A stretch of DNA of 7,057 nucleotides from Acidobacteriaceae bacterium (GTDB lineage: Bacteria > Acidobacteriota > Terriglobia > Terriglobales > Acidobacteriaceae): assembly GCA_003132825.1 (NCBI GenBank), contig PKYX01000104.1, forward strand, positions 14,041 through 21,097, read 5' to 3'. The position numbers were made by a program, and so were the translations under genes. Position 1 is the stretch's first letter. Each line of letters starts with the position of its first letter. The notes below the pieces were generated by a model. The model ran no database searches, was not told the origin of the DNA, and saw only the letters and a list, made by a program, of their open reading frames with translations. Shown here piece after piece: positions 1 to 5,305 of the stretch.

Positions 1-65
1 TCCTCGACCGAATCGGGGCTGCCATGGGCCAGCAGCAGGACTGCGGTTTCCTTGGAGTCGGTCAA
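1..65 (-). CDS. hemH: Ferrochelatase, N-terminal fragment (runs off left edge)
   Basis: Only the first 21 codons are inside the window, starting from a TTG at 65-63 and reading MTDSKETAVLLLAHGSPDSV. The stretch AVLLLAHGSP is the opening beta strand and loop typical of ferrochelatases, which insert Fe2+ into protoporphyrin IX as the last step of protoheme synthesis. The TTG start is chosen because AGGAG lies 7 nt upstream, at 73-77. That Shine-Dalgarno sequence overlaps the TAG stop of hemE, and the intergenic gap is only 9 nt, so the two genes are almost certainly co-transcribed and probably translationally coupled. The family assignment rests on a short motif plus the hemE neighbour. A CbiX/SirB-type chelatase also begins with a similar LLAHGS motif, but the hemE-hemH order favours ferrochelatase. 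Confidence 0.8.
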   Translation of the reverse strand, partial: MTDSKETAVLLLAHGSPDSVE

Positions 66-74
66 GTCCTGCTC

Positions 75-1127
75 CTAGCGGGTGGCTGAGGTTGCCTTCG
101 CCGAGTGCTCTTGCACGAACTGGGCGAGGGCCTTCACGTTCTCGACCGGAGTCTCCGGCAGAATTCCGTGACCTAGATTAAAGATGTGTCCGGGGCGTCC
201 CGCGGCGCGTTGCAGAATATCCCGAGCTCTCGATCGTAGTTCTTTGCCATCGGCAAACAGCAGGACGGGGTCGAGATTGCCTTGCACCGCGCTCCCCTGG
301 CCGAGCATTTTCCAGCCCTCGTCGAGCGGAACCCGCCAATCCAGGCCAATCACTTCCGCGCCGGTCCGGCTCATCGAAGGCAAAAGCGCCGTGGTCTCGG
401 TGCCGAAATAAATGACGGGTGCGCCGCTTTTCTGCAGCGAGCGCACGAGTTCGGTGGTGCGGGGAAGCACGTAGCGGCGATAGTCCTCGACACTGAGGCA
501 GCCGACCCAACTGTCAAAGATCTGAACGACATCAGCACCGGCCCTGACTTGCTCGGCGGCGTAATCGCCGGCGACAGCCACGAGCTTCCCCAGCAGTTGG
601 TCCCAGGCGGCAGGAGAGGAATACATCATCTTCTTGGTGTGGACGTAGTTGCGCGAGCTGCCGCCTTCGACCATATAACTGGCGAGGGTGAAAGGCGCGC
701 CGCAAAAACCGATGACCGGCAGGCGTCTCTCAAAATGCTTCGACACCAGGCGCACGGCTTCTGAAACATATCCGAGCTCGGAAGCGCGATCGGTGCGGAG
801 CCGCACGATGTCTTCCTTCTCGCGCACCGGCCGGTCGATCACCGGACCCTCGCCGGCGGCGAAATGAAAGGACAAGCCCATGACTTCGAGGGGCAACAGG
901 AGGTCGGCAAAGATGATGGCCGCGTCGACCCCCAAGGCCTCAGCGGCGGTGATGGTGACTTCGGCCGCCACCGCCGGCTTCTTACAAATCTCGATCAGCG
1001 AATATTGCTTGCGCAGGGCGCGGTATTCGGGCATGTAGCGCCCAGCCTGGCGCATGAACCAGACCGGCGTCCGGTCGACCGGCTGCGACTTGCAAGCCTG
1101 CACGAAGCGGGATTCGGGGGCCGACAT
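75..1127 (-). CDS. hemE: Uroporphyrinogen decarboxylase
   Basis: This 350-residue protein is full length for the family. It decarboxylates the four acetate side chains of uroporphyrinogen III to give coproporphyrinogen III, a cytoplasmic, cofactor-free step of heme synthesis. The first family signature is PVWFMRQAGRYMPEYR at residues 21-36, with substrate-binding Arg26 and Arg30. Asp75 in IIFADLLLPL is the essential aspartate. The second signature is GFCGAPFTLASYMVEGG at 140-156 and includes the active-site Tyr151. Ser206 is in IFDSW and His320 in NLGHGI near the C-terminus, so all expected active-site residues are present. The ATG at 1127 is preceded by GGGAGG, only 3 nt before the start, which is a short spacing. 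The gene leads directly into hemH. Upstream it is divergent from the PEP-CTERM gene, with 345 nt between the two starts. Nothing looks damaged. Confidence 0.97.
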   Translation of the reverse strand: MSAPESRFVQACKSQPVDRTPVWFMRQAGRYMPEYRALRKQYSLIEICKKPAVAAEVTITAAEALGVDAAIIFADLLLPLEVMGLSFHFAAGEGPVIDRPVREKEDIVRLRTDRASELGYVSEAVRLVSKHFERRLPVIGFCGAPFTLASYMVEGGSSRNYVHTKKMMYSSPAAWDQLLGKLVAVAGDYAAEQVRAGADVVQIFDSWVGCLSVEDYRRYVLPRTTELVRSLQKSGAPVIYFGTETTALLPSMSRTGAEVIGLDWRVPLDEGWKMLGQGSAVQGNLDPVLLFADGKELRSRARDILQRAAGRPGHIFNLGHGILPETPVENVKALAQFVQEHSAKATSATR

Positions 1128-1274
1128 AAGCCTCCCAATGTAGCATTTTCGCCGGAACGTCCGGGTGCGGAGCAGGGACGGTCGGCGGTGCGGCCGGAAA
1201 ACCGGGGAATCGGTCAGTTCGCGCTTCCGTCGGCCCGGGCCGCGAACTCGATTGTTCTCAATCCTTTGCCCGTG

Positions 1275-1289
1275 ACGGGAGTCTCCCGT
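1275..1289. promoter_or_regulatory. Inverted repeat, candidate enhancer-binding site
   Basis: ACGGGAG and CTCCCGT form a perfect 7-bp inverted repeat around one central T. Its centre lies about 130 bp upstream of the transcription start predicted from the sigma-54-like element at 1386-1401. That is where activators of sigma-54 promoters usually bind. The repeat is seen directly. The role as a site for a PrsR-like regulator is inference from position only. Confidence 0.35.
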
Positions 1290-1385
1290 GATGGGCCTAA
1301 GCCGCCTTTATTCCACTGGGTGTGCAATGTTTTGGTCGAATAGGCGCTTTTCACAGCACAACCGCAGCGTTTCGGACTGCGAGTT

Positions 1386-1401
1386 TGGCATACCGAATGC
1401 A
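1386..1401 (+). promoter_or_regulatory. Sigma-54 (RpoN) -24/-12 type promoter
   Basis: TGGCATACCGAATGCA matches the consensus TGGCACRNNNNTTGCW at 10 of the 12 specified positions. The invariant GG and GC dinucleotides are correctly placed (1387-1388 and 1399-1400). Transcription would start near 1411-1413, giving a leader of about 60 nt before the ATG at 1473. PEP-CTERM genes in several exosortase-containing bacteria are known to be RpoN-dependent, through the PrsK/PrsR two-component system, so the placement fits the gene it precedes. Confidence 0.65.
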
Positions 1402-1472
1402 CTGATGTTAGTCACACAGTGGTTGCGGTAAGCAGCGCAAAACAGGCCACCGTAGAAAAAGGGAGATATCCA

Positions 1473-1748
1473 ATGACCAATCATCTGAAACGTTTCATTC
1501 CTCTGGCAGCGTTCTTATTGTTGCTTTCTTCCGCTGCAATGGCCGATTCGTCGAGCAATGACTTCTCGGGCCGTTCGCAAACCTCCTCCTTCACCCAAGG
1601 TGATGCTAACAACCACAGCCGCTGGGACGGAAACGGCGCGCGAGACGGACGCACGCCGATTGCGGTTCCGGAGCCTTCATCGATCGCCTTCACCGGCATG
1701 GGACTGCTGGGAGTTCTCGAGGTGATCCGCCGCAAGGCCCGCCTTTAA
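1473..1748 (+). CDS. Small PEP-CTERM sorting-domain protein
   Basis: This 91-residue exported protein has the exosortase substrate layout. Residues 1-24 are a Sec signal peptide: basic MTNHLKR, a hydrophobic stretch, then AMA before Asp25 as the likely cleavage site. Residues 25-64 are a polar Ser/Asn/Asp/Gly-rich segment with no cysteine. Residues 65-70 are the VPEPSS motif, followed by a short hydrophobic helix (71-85) and a basic tail RRKAR. In this family exosortase recognises the PEP motif, cleaves near it and sends the protein to the cell surface, often alongside exopolysaccharide. Start choice: the ATG at 1473 has GGGAGA 6 nt upstream and places the signal peptide at the N-terminus. 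An earlier in-frame start at 1419 would add 18 residues before the signal. The mature part is only about 40 residues, very small for the class. The hydrophobic helix contains a glutamate (Glu83). No exosortase is in the window. The function of the mature segment is unknown. Confidence 0.87.
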   Translation: MTNHLKRFIPLAAFLLLLSSAAMADSSSNDFSGRSQTSSFTQGDANNHSRWDGNGARDGRTPIAVPEPSSIAFTGMGLLGVLEVIRRKARL

Positions 1749-1771
1749 CTTCCGGGTAATTACTGGATGCC

Positions 1772-1815
1772 GGCCCTGCGCAGGGGCCACGCCAGCCCGG
1801 CCACACGACCGGGCT
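1772..1815 (+). terminator. Two tandem GC-rich hairpins after the PEP-CTERM gene
   Basis: GGCCCTG and CAGGGGCC (1772-1788) form a short bulged hairpin. AGCCCGG and CCGGGCT (1794-1800 and 1809-1815) form a perfect 7-bp stem with an 8-nt loop. They lie 24-67 nt after the stop codon. No U-run follows, so a classical intrinsic terminator is not supported. A U-less terminator or a 3'-end stabilising structure is possible. Confidence 0.4.
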
Positions 1816-1828
1816 TCACAGGCATCAA

Positions 1829-1895
1829 GAGAGTACCCCCCGGTTTGCCCCAAATCAGCTTATGATTTTGGAGGCACAACCCCGGAGGTACTCTC
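1829..1895 (+). promoter_or_regulatory. Long imperfect hairpin containing the next gene's RBS
   Basis: The outer arms GAGAGTACC (1829-1837) and GGTACTCTC (1887-1895) pair perfectly. Pairing then continues inward with only small mismatches and bulges. Positions 1839-1840 pair with 1884-1885, 1842-1843 with 1881-1882, 1844-1845 with 1878-1879, 1846-1849 with 1873-1876, 1850-1851 with 1870-1871 and 1852-1857 with 1863-1868. The apical loop is GCTTA (1858-1862). That gives about 27 pairs in 67 nt. The Shine-Dalgarno GGAGG (1884-1888) is in the right arm and the ATG at 1896 follows the last paired base. In RNA the fold would hide the ribosome binding site. It could be a cis-acting translational control element, or a palindromic repeat element into which the gene start falls. 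The pairing was worked out by hand. Confidence 0.65.
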
Positions 1896-2120
1896 ATGGC
1901 AGCGAGTCAGGTAGTTCTCTATTTTGATAATCAGAACGACGCCCTGCGTTTTACCCTGGCTGCCAGTTCGGTGATTTCGGCGGATGAAAAGCAAATCAAC
2001 GAAGCTGTAGTGAAAATCGCCCAAGGACTCTGCAAGGCCAGCCGGATCACAACCGAGGGTTCTTTGACGGCTTCGCCGAGCGACCAGCCGGCGGCGCAAT
2101 CGCCAGAGCATCACGCCTAG
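1896..2120 (+). CDS. Small hypothetical protein, 74 residues
   Basis: I do not recognise a named family. The ATG at 1896 has an ideal Shine-Dalgarno GGAGG 7 nt upstream, which supports real translation, although it lies within a strong hairpin. The first 50 residues look like a folded beta-alpha-alpha unit. QVVLYF is a short strand, residues 12-27 (NQNDALRFTLAASSVI) are a likely amphipathic helix, and residues 29-48 are a second helix with one cysteine (Cys46). The last 20 or so residues are Ser/Ala/Pro/Gln/His-rich and probably disordered. There is no signal peptide or membrane segment, so it is probably cytoplasmic. It stands alone: the PEP-CTERM gene ends 147 nt before it, and xylA converges on it from the other side. 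A small regulatory or structural protein is possible, but no function can be assigned. Confidence 0.65.
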   Translation: MAASQVVLYFDNQNDALRFTLAASSVISADEKQINEAVVKIAQGLCKASRITTEGSLTASPSDQPAAQSPEHHA

Positions 2121-2130
2121 GCGGCATCCT

Positions 2131-2157
2131 GGTTTCGCCGGCACCGGCCGGAAAGCC
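2131..2157. terminator. Weak hairpin between converging genes
   Basis: GGTTTC (2131-2136) can pair with GAAAGCC (2151-2157) through one bulge, enclosing a GC-rich CCGG-containing loop. It sits in the 69-nt gap between the stop of the 74-residue gene and the stop of xylA, where a bidirectional terminator would be expected. There is no T-run on either strand, so support is weak. Confidence 0.25.
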
Positions 2158-2189
2158 CCTTGGTCCGCACAACTCCTCACTCCAACCGG

Positions 2190-3356
2190 TCAGCGCACCC
2201 CGAGCAGAATTTCAATCGTAAGCTGGTCCAGGCGCTCGTAGGGGAGCCGCTTGCGAAGAATGGCGTCCTTGTCGAAAACATGCTTCAGCAGGGTGCCGGC
2301 TCCTTTCTTTGAGAACTCGCCCACGGGAGGCGCGCCGTTGTCGGCGGAAATCTCCCGAAGAATGGCCTGAATTTCCTTGTCGGCGTTCCAACGCTCGGCT
2401 TTTTCTTTCAGAATGAGGTAGGTCCGCATACAGCCAATGGCAAAGTCCTTGACCCCCTTGTAGTCTTCGGTGCGGTAGGCATGGGCGTCGAAGTGGCGCG
2501 ACCCCTGATATCCGACATCTTCGAGGAACTTCACCAGAAAAAAGGCTGATTTCGGATTGGCGGCGCCGAAGCGGAAGTCCTGGTCATAGCGTCCGGGTGC
2601 CTGATCATTCAGGTCGATGTGAAACAACTTGCCGGCTTCCCAGGCCTGGGCCACGCCGTGCGTGAAGTTGAGTCCAGACATTTGCTCGTGGGCCACCTCG
2701 GGATTCACACCCACTAGTTCCGCATGGTCGAGAGTAGGGATAAAGCCGAGATAGTGGCCGGTAGTCGACATGTAGATGTCACCGCGCGGTTCATTGGGCT
2801 TGGCTTCGAGAGCAAAACGATACCCGTAACCCTGATCGAGGGAGTACTCGCACAGATAGTTGACGGCTTCGCGCAGGCGCTTTACGGCTTCATCGGGCCG
2901 ACGGCAGGCATCGGTCTCGACCCCTTCCCGTCCCCCCCAAAGCACGAAAATCTTGGCGCCGAGTTCGGCTCCCAGGTCCATGGCGCGCAAGGTTTTCTGC
3001 ACGGCGTAGGCGCGTACTTCGGGATCGTTCGAGGTAAAACCGCCGTCGCGGAAGACAGGGTGAAAAAACAGGTTGACGGTCGCCATGGGGACGGTCACTT
3101 TGTGCTTGGCGCAGGCCTTTTGAAATTCGCGGACAATGCGGTCGCGTTCGGCCGGCTTGGCGTCGATCGGGACCAGGTCATTGTCGTGCAGGTTCACGCC
3201 CCAGGCGCCGGTCTCGCCGAGCAGAGCGACGATGTCCACCGGCGAGATGGGGGGACGAACCGCGTCGCCAAAAGGATCGCGTCCGCGGTTGCCAATGGTC
3301 CAGAGTCCGAAGGAAAACTTGTGTTCCGGACGGGGGTCGTACTTGCCACTCTTCAT
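2190..3356 (-). CDS. xylA: Xylose isomerase, class I
   Basis: This 388-residue protein matches the length of the short, Streptomyces-type class I xylose isomerases. It interconverts D-xylose and D-xylulose (and usually D-glucose and D-fructose) with two divalent metal ions, as a cytoplasmic TIM-barrel tetramer. Every active-site residue aligns with the Streptomyces numbering at an offset of +3. These are His57 and Asp60 in NLHDND, Trp140 in FVLWGG, Glu184 and Lys186 in [12 protein letters not shown], Glu220 and His223 in [11 protein letters not shown], Asp248 in HIDLND, Asp258 and Asp260 in RYDQDFRFG, and Asp290 in HFDAH. The ATG at 3356 has AGAGGA 8 nt upstream. The gene lies 62 nt downstream of xylB on the same strand, so they form an operon with the less common order kinase then isomerase. 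It should be controlled from the xylB promoter region. No damage is visible. Confidence 0.97.
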   Translation of the reverse strand: MKSGKYDPRPEHKFSFGLWTIGNRGRDPFGDAVRPPISPVDIVALLGETGAWGVNLHDNDLVPIDAKPAERDRIVREFQKACAKHKVTVPMATVNLFFHPVFRDGGFTSNDPEVRAYAVQKTLRAMDLGAELGAKIFVLWGGREGVETDACRRPDEAVKRLREAVNYLCEYSLDQGYGYRFALEAKPNEPRGDIYMSTTGHYLGFIPTLDHAELVGVNPEVAHEQMSGLNFTHGVAQAWEAGKLFHIDLNDQAPGRYDQDFRFGAANPKSAFFLVKFLEDVGYQGSRHFDAHAYRTEDYKGVKDFAIGCMRTYLILKEKAERWNADKEIQAILREISADNGAPPVGEFSKKGAGTLLKHVFDKDAILRKRLPYERLDQLTIEILLGVR

Positions 3357-3418
3357 GAAATATTTCCTCTCGATTTCGCGGAGTTTGAAGTCCTCGCGCG
3401 CTCACTGCGGATTAGGGA

Positions 3419-4915
3419 TCACGGATTAAAGATCGCCCGCGTAGCCGGATAAACCCGGCGATAGGCGGGATAACTCTGGTTCATGACGGCCATCGCCTCC
3501 GCTTGCGGGGGCACGCGTTTGGCCACGCGCACTACCGCCGCGCAGGCTGCATCCACCGTCGGCCAAAGCCGGGCGCCGACACCGGCAAGAATCGCAGCTC
3601 CGTAGGCCGCGCCCTCCTCCGCCTCGACGATTTCGATTTCGTGGCCATAGACATCGGCCTGAATCTGCCGCCACAACTCGGAACGCGCCCCGCCTCCACC
3701 CAGGCGGATGGTCCCGACCGGAACCCTCATTTCGGCAAAGATGGTGAAGGAATCGCGCAGACTGAAGGCCACGCCTTCGAGGATCGCCCGAACGATGTGC
3801 GCTCGCGTGTGCGAGGCCGTCAGGCCGACCAACGCGGCGCGGGCTTGGGGATCGAGGTAAGGGGTACGTTCACCCATCAGATACGGCGTCCACAACAGGC
3901 CGTCCGAGCCGGGAGCGATGGTCGCAGCCTCCTCACCGAGCCGTTCGTAAGGATCGCGCCCATCGGCGGCGCCCGTGCCGAATTGGTCGCGGAACCAGCG
4001 CAGGGACAGCCCGGCGGCTTGGGTGACTCCCATGACGTGCCAACGGCCGGGAATGGCGTGACAGAAAGTGTGCAGGCGGCCTTTGGGATCAAGCGCGGGG
4101 CGGTCGGTTGCGGCGAAGACGACGCCCGAGGTCCCGATGGTTGCGCTGACCGCTCCGGGGGCGACGATCCCCATGCCGGTGGCTCCCGCAGCCTGATCGC
4201 CGGCACCGGCCACCACCGGCGTGCCGGGTTTGAGACCGGTAGCGGAGGCGCCCTCAACCGAAACTTTGCCACATACATCGGGAGATTCAAAAAGAGCGGG
4301 CAGAAGACGCTGGTCGATTTCTGCGGCCGCGAGCATCTCAGCCGACCAGCGGCGGTTGGCAACATCCAGCATGAGGGTGCCGGAGGCGTCCGCCATATCG
4401 ATGGCGCGCTCACCGGTCAGGCGGAAGCGGACGTAGTCCTTGGGCAACATGACCGAGCGTACGCGCTTCCAGTTCTCGGGCTCGTGCTCGCGGACCCAGA
4501 GGAATTTGGTGAGCGTGAAGTTGGTGAGGGCCGGATTCGAAGTGAGCTGGATGATTCGCTCCGCGCCGATCTTCCGGTTCAATTCGCGGCACTGCTCCTC
4601 AGTGCGCACATCGCACCATATAAGAGCCGGGCGCACCACGCGGTCTTGCTCATCGAGCATGACCGCGCCGTGCATTTGGCCGGAGAATCCGACGCAGGCG
4701 ATGTCATCCGCGCCCAGGCTCGCCTGGGCCAAGGCTTTGTGAACCGCCAACCCGCAGGCCCGCCACCAGTCTTCCGGCTGCTGCTCGGCCCAGCCAATTT
4801 GCGGCGAAGCGAAGGGGGCATGTTCCTCGGTGGCCGATGCCGCCACCCGGCCCTGCTCGTCGATGACCAGCGCGCGTGTGCCGCCCGTGCCGATGTCTAT
4901 GCCTAGTAGCTTGAT
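3419..4915 (-). CDS. xylB: Xylulokinase with apparent ATC start
   Basis: This FGGY-family sugar kinase phosphorylates D-xylulose to xylulose 5-phosphate with ATP, the step after XylA. Taken from an ATC at 4915 it has 498 residues, close to the usual size. Landmarks are the phosphate-binding LLGIDIGTGGTR at residues 3-14, SGQMHGAVMLD from 78, NPALTNFTLTKFLW near 127-140, and catalytic-base Asp240 in GAGDQAAG. Later come IGTSGVV, GERTPYLDP, and the C-terminal ATP-site segment RLGGGGARS. Start choice: no ATG, GTG or TTG occurs between the upstream in-frame stop and this N-terminal motif. The ATC at 4915-4913 has GGGAG (4922-4926) 6 nt upstream and yields MKLLGIDIGTGG, an ordinary XylB beginning. 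The first canonical start is GTG 4846, which would delete the first nucleotide-binding loop. An upstream ATG is out of frame and would need an indel. Either ATC initiation, a recent start-codon mutation or a base error explains this. Confidence 0.92.
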   Translation of the reverse strand: MKLLGIDIGTGGTRALVIDEQGRVAASATEEHAPFASPQIGWAEQQPEDWWRACGLAVHKALAQASLGADDIACVGFSGQMHGAVMLDEQDRVVRPALIWCDVRTEEQCRELNRKIGAERIIQLTSNPALTNFTLTKFLWVREHEPENWKRVRSVMLPKDYVRFRLTGERAIDMADASGTLMLDVANRRWSAEMLAAAEIDQRLLPALFESPDVCGKVSVEGASATGLKPGTPVVAGAGDQAAGATGMGIVAPGAVSATIGTSGVVFAATDRPALDPKGRLHTFCHAIPGRWHVMGVTQAAGLSLRWFRDQFGTGAADGRDPYERLGEEAATIAPGSDGLLWTPYLMGERTPYLDPQARAALVGLTASHTRAHIVRAILEGVAFSLRDSFTIFAEMRVPVGTIRLGGGGARSELWRQIQADVYGHEIEIVEAEEGAAYGAAILAGVGARLWPTVDAACAAVVRVAKRVPPQAEAMAVMNQSYPAYRRVYPATRAIFNP

Positions 4916-4956
4916 GATTGGCTCCCGCGCTCGATCATGAGCAGAAGACTAATGAG

Positions 4957-4978
4957 TTTTCGGTAACGTTAACGAAAA
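4957..4978. promoter_or_regulatory. LacI-family-type palindromic operator
   Basis: This is a 22-bp palindrome with a single mismatched pair of positions. Its flanks TTTTCG and CGAAAA surround the core GTAACGTTAAC, with the symmetry axis on the CpG at 4967-4968. An even-spaced palindrome centred on CG, with an AACGTT heart, is the classic form bound by LacI/GalR-family sugar repressors. It lies 41 nt upstream of the xylB start, where it could block a xylBA promoter. It could also have governed the divergent GH3 gene. No regulator gene is in the window, so the identity of the protein is inferred from the site's form. Confidence 0.7.
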
Positions 4979-5125
4979 ATGGCGACAATACAACAAATTT
5001 GCGAACTGGCGGCATCTGAGCCGGATTTTTTCTGCCGGGGGAATATCCCAGGGCTGATCTTGGGCTAAAAAGCGAAACGTAGAGTTTACCCTAAAACTTG
5101 GTTGGTGCTCGGGGCAATTCCAGTT

Positions 5126-5145
5126 GGGGAGTGATAAAACTCCCC
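5126..5145. other. Stem-loop in xylB-GH3 intergenic region
   Basis: GGGGAGT (5126-5132) and ACTCCCC (5139-5145) form a perfect 7-bp stem with a 6-nt GATAAA loop. It is not followed by a T-run on either strand, so a terminator is unlikely. A second regulator site or an RNA hairpin in the GH3 leader are both possible. Confidence 0.4.
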
Positions 5146-5255
5146 CGCGCTTTCGAAGACGCAGACGGTGGGAGGTGAGCGCCCGGATTTCCGGGGTCTT
5201 CCGCGATCGATTTTTCCCGCCATCGACCGGTCCTCCGGGTGTCATAAAGCTTTCG

Positions 5256-5294
5256 ATTCCAGTTCCTCCATTCCAGTTCCTCCATTCCACCTCC
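5256..5294. repeat. 14-bp tandem repeat, about 2.8 copies
   Basis: The unit ATTCCAGTTCCTCC occurs exactly twice, at 5256-5269 and 5270-5283. It is followed by a degenerate partial copy, ATTCCACCTCC, at 5284-5294. A further 9-bp match, ATTCCAGTT, stands alone at 5117-5125. The array ends 11 nt before the ATG of the GH3 remnant, so copy-number change would alter the leader of that gene. Confidence 0.8.
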
Positions 5295-5305
5295 GATGAG
5301 GCCGT

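Larger units (their letters stand above)
1128..1472. other. Divergent intergenic region, hemE / PEP-CTERM gene
   Basis: No convincing coding sequence lies here. Open frames in this stretch have no ribosome binding site and no recognisable composition. It holds several inverted repeats. GTTCGCG/CGCGAAC at 1217-1223 and 1241-1247 flank a 12-bp palindrome CGGCCCGGGCCG (1231-1242). ACGGGAG-T-CTCCCGT is at 1275-1289. A bulged pair formed by CGCC..TATTC-like arms is at 1303-1313 and 1338-1346. A sigma-54-like promoter at 1386-1401 points toward the PEP-CTERM gene. I could not identify a clear sigma-70 promoter for hemE on the opposite strand. Confidence 0.6.
4916..5305. other. Intergenic region between xylB and the GH3 remnant
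   Basis: This 390-nt divergent region has no supportable gene. It contains the xylB ribosome binding site (4922-4926), a 22-bp palindromic operator (4957-4978), a 7-bp stem-loop (5126-5145), and a 14-bp tandem repeat (5256-5294) immediately before the GH3 start. I found no convincing -35/-10 pair on either strand, although AT content is higher around 4945-5000 than elsewhere, as expected near a promoter. Confidence 0.6.

Noticed and set aside
1261..1350. Possible cyclic-di-GMP or other known riboswitch upstream of the PEP-CTERM gene
   Set aside because: The conserved GEMM core is not present, and the stretch lies upstream of the predicted transcription start.
1214..1402. Minus-strand 62-codon frame in the hemE upstream region
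   Set aside because: No Shine-Dalgarno, no recognisable composition, and it overlaps the sigma-54-like promoter.
2724..3452. Plus-strand open frame opposite xylA (242 codons)
   Set aside because: Antisense to a fully conserved xylose isomerase. No family features.
3503..4906. Long plus-strand open frame opposite xylB (467 codons)
   Set aside because: It is an antisense shadow of a high-GC gene. The opposite strand carries all FGGY kinase motifs, and the product here has no recognisable domain or ribosome binding site.
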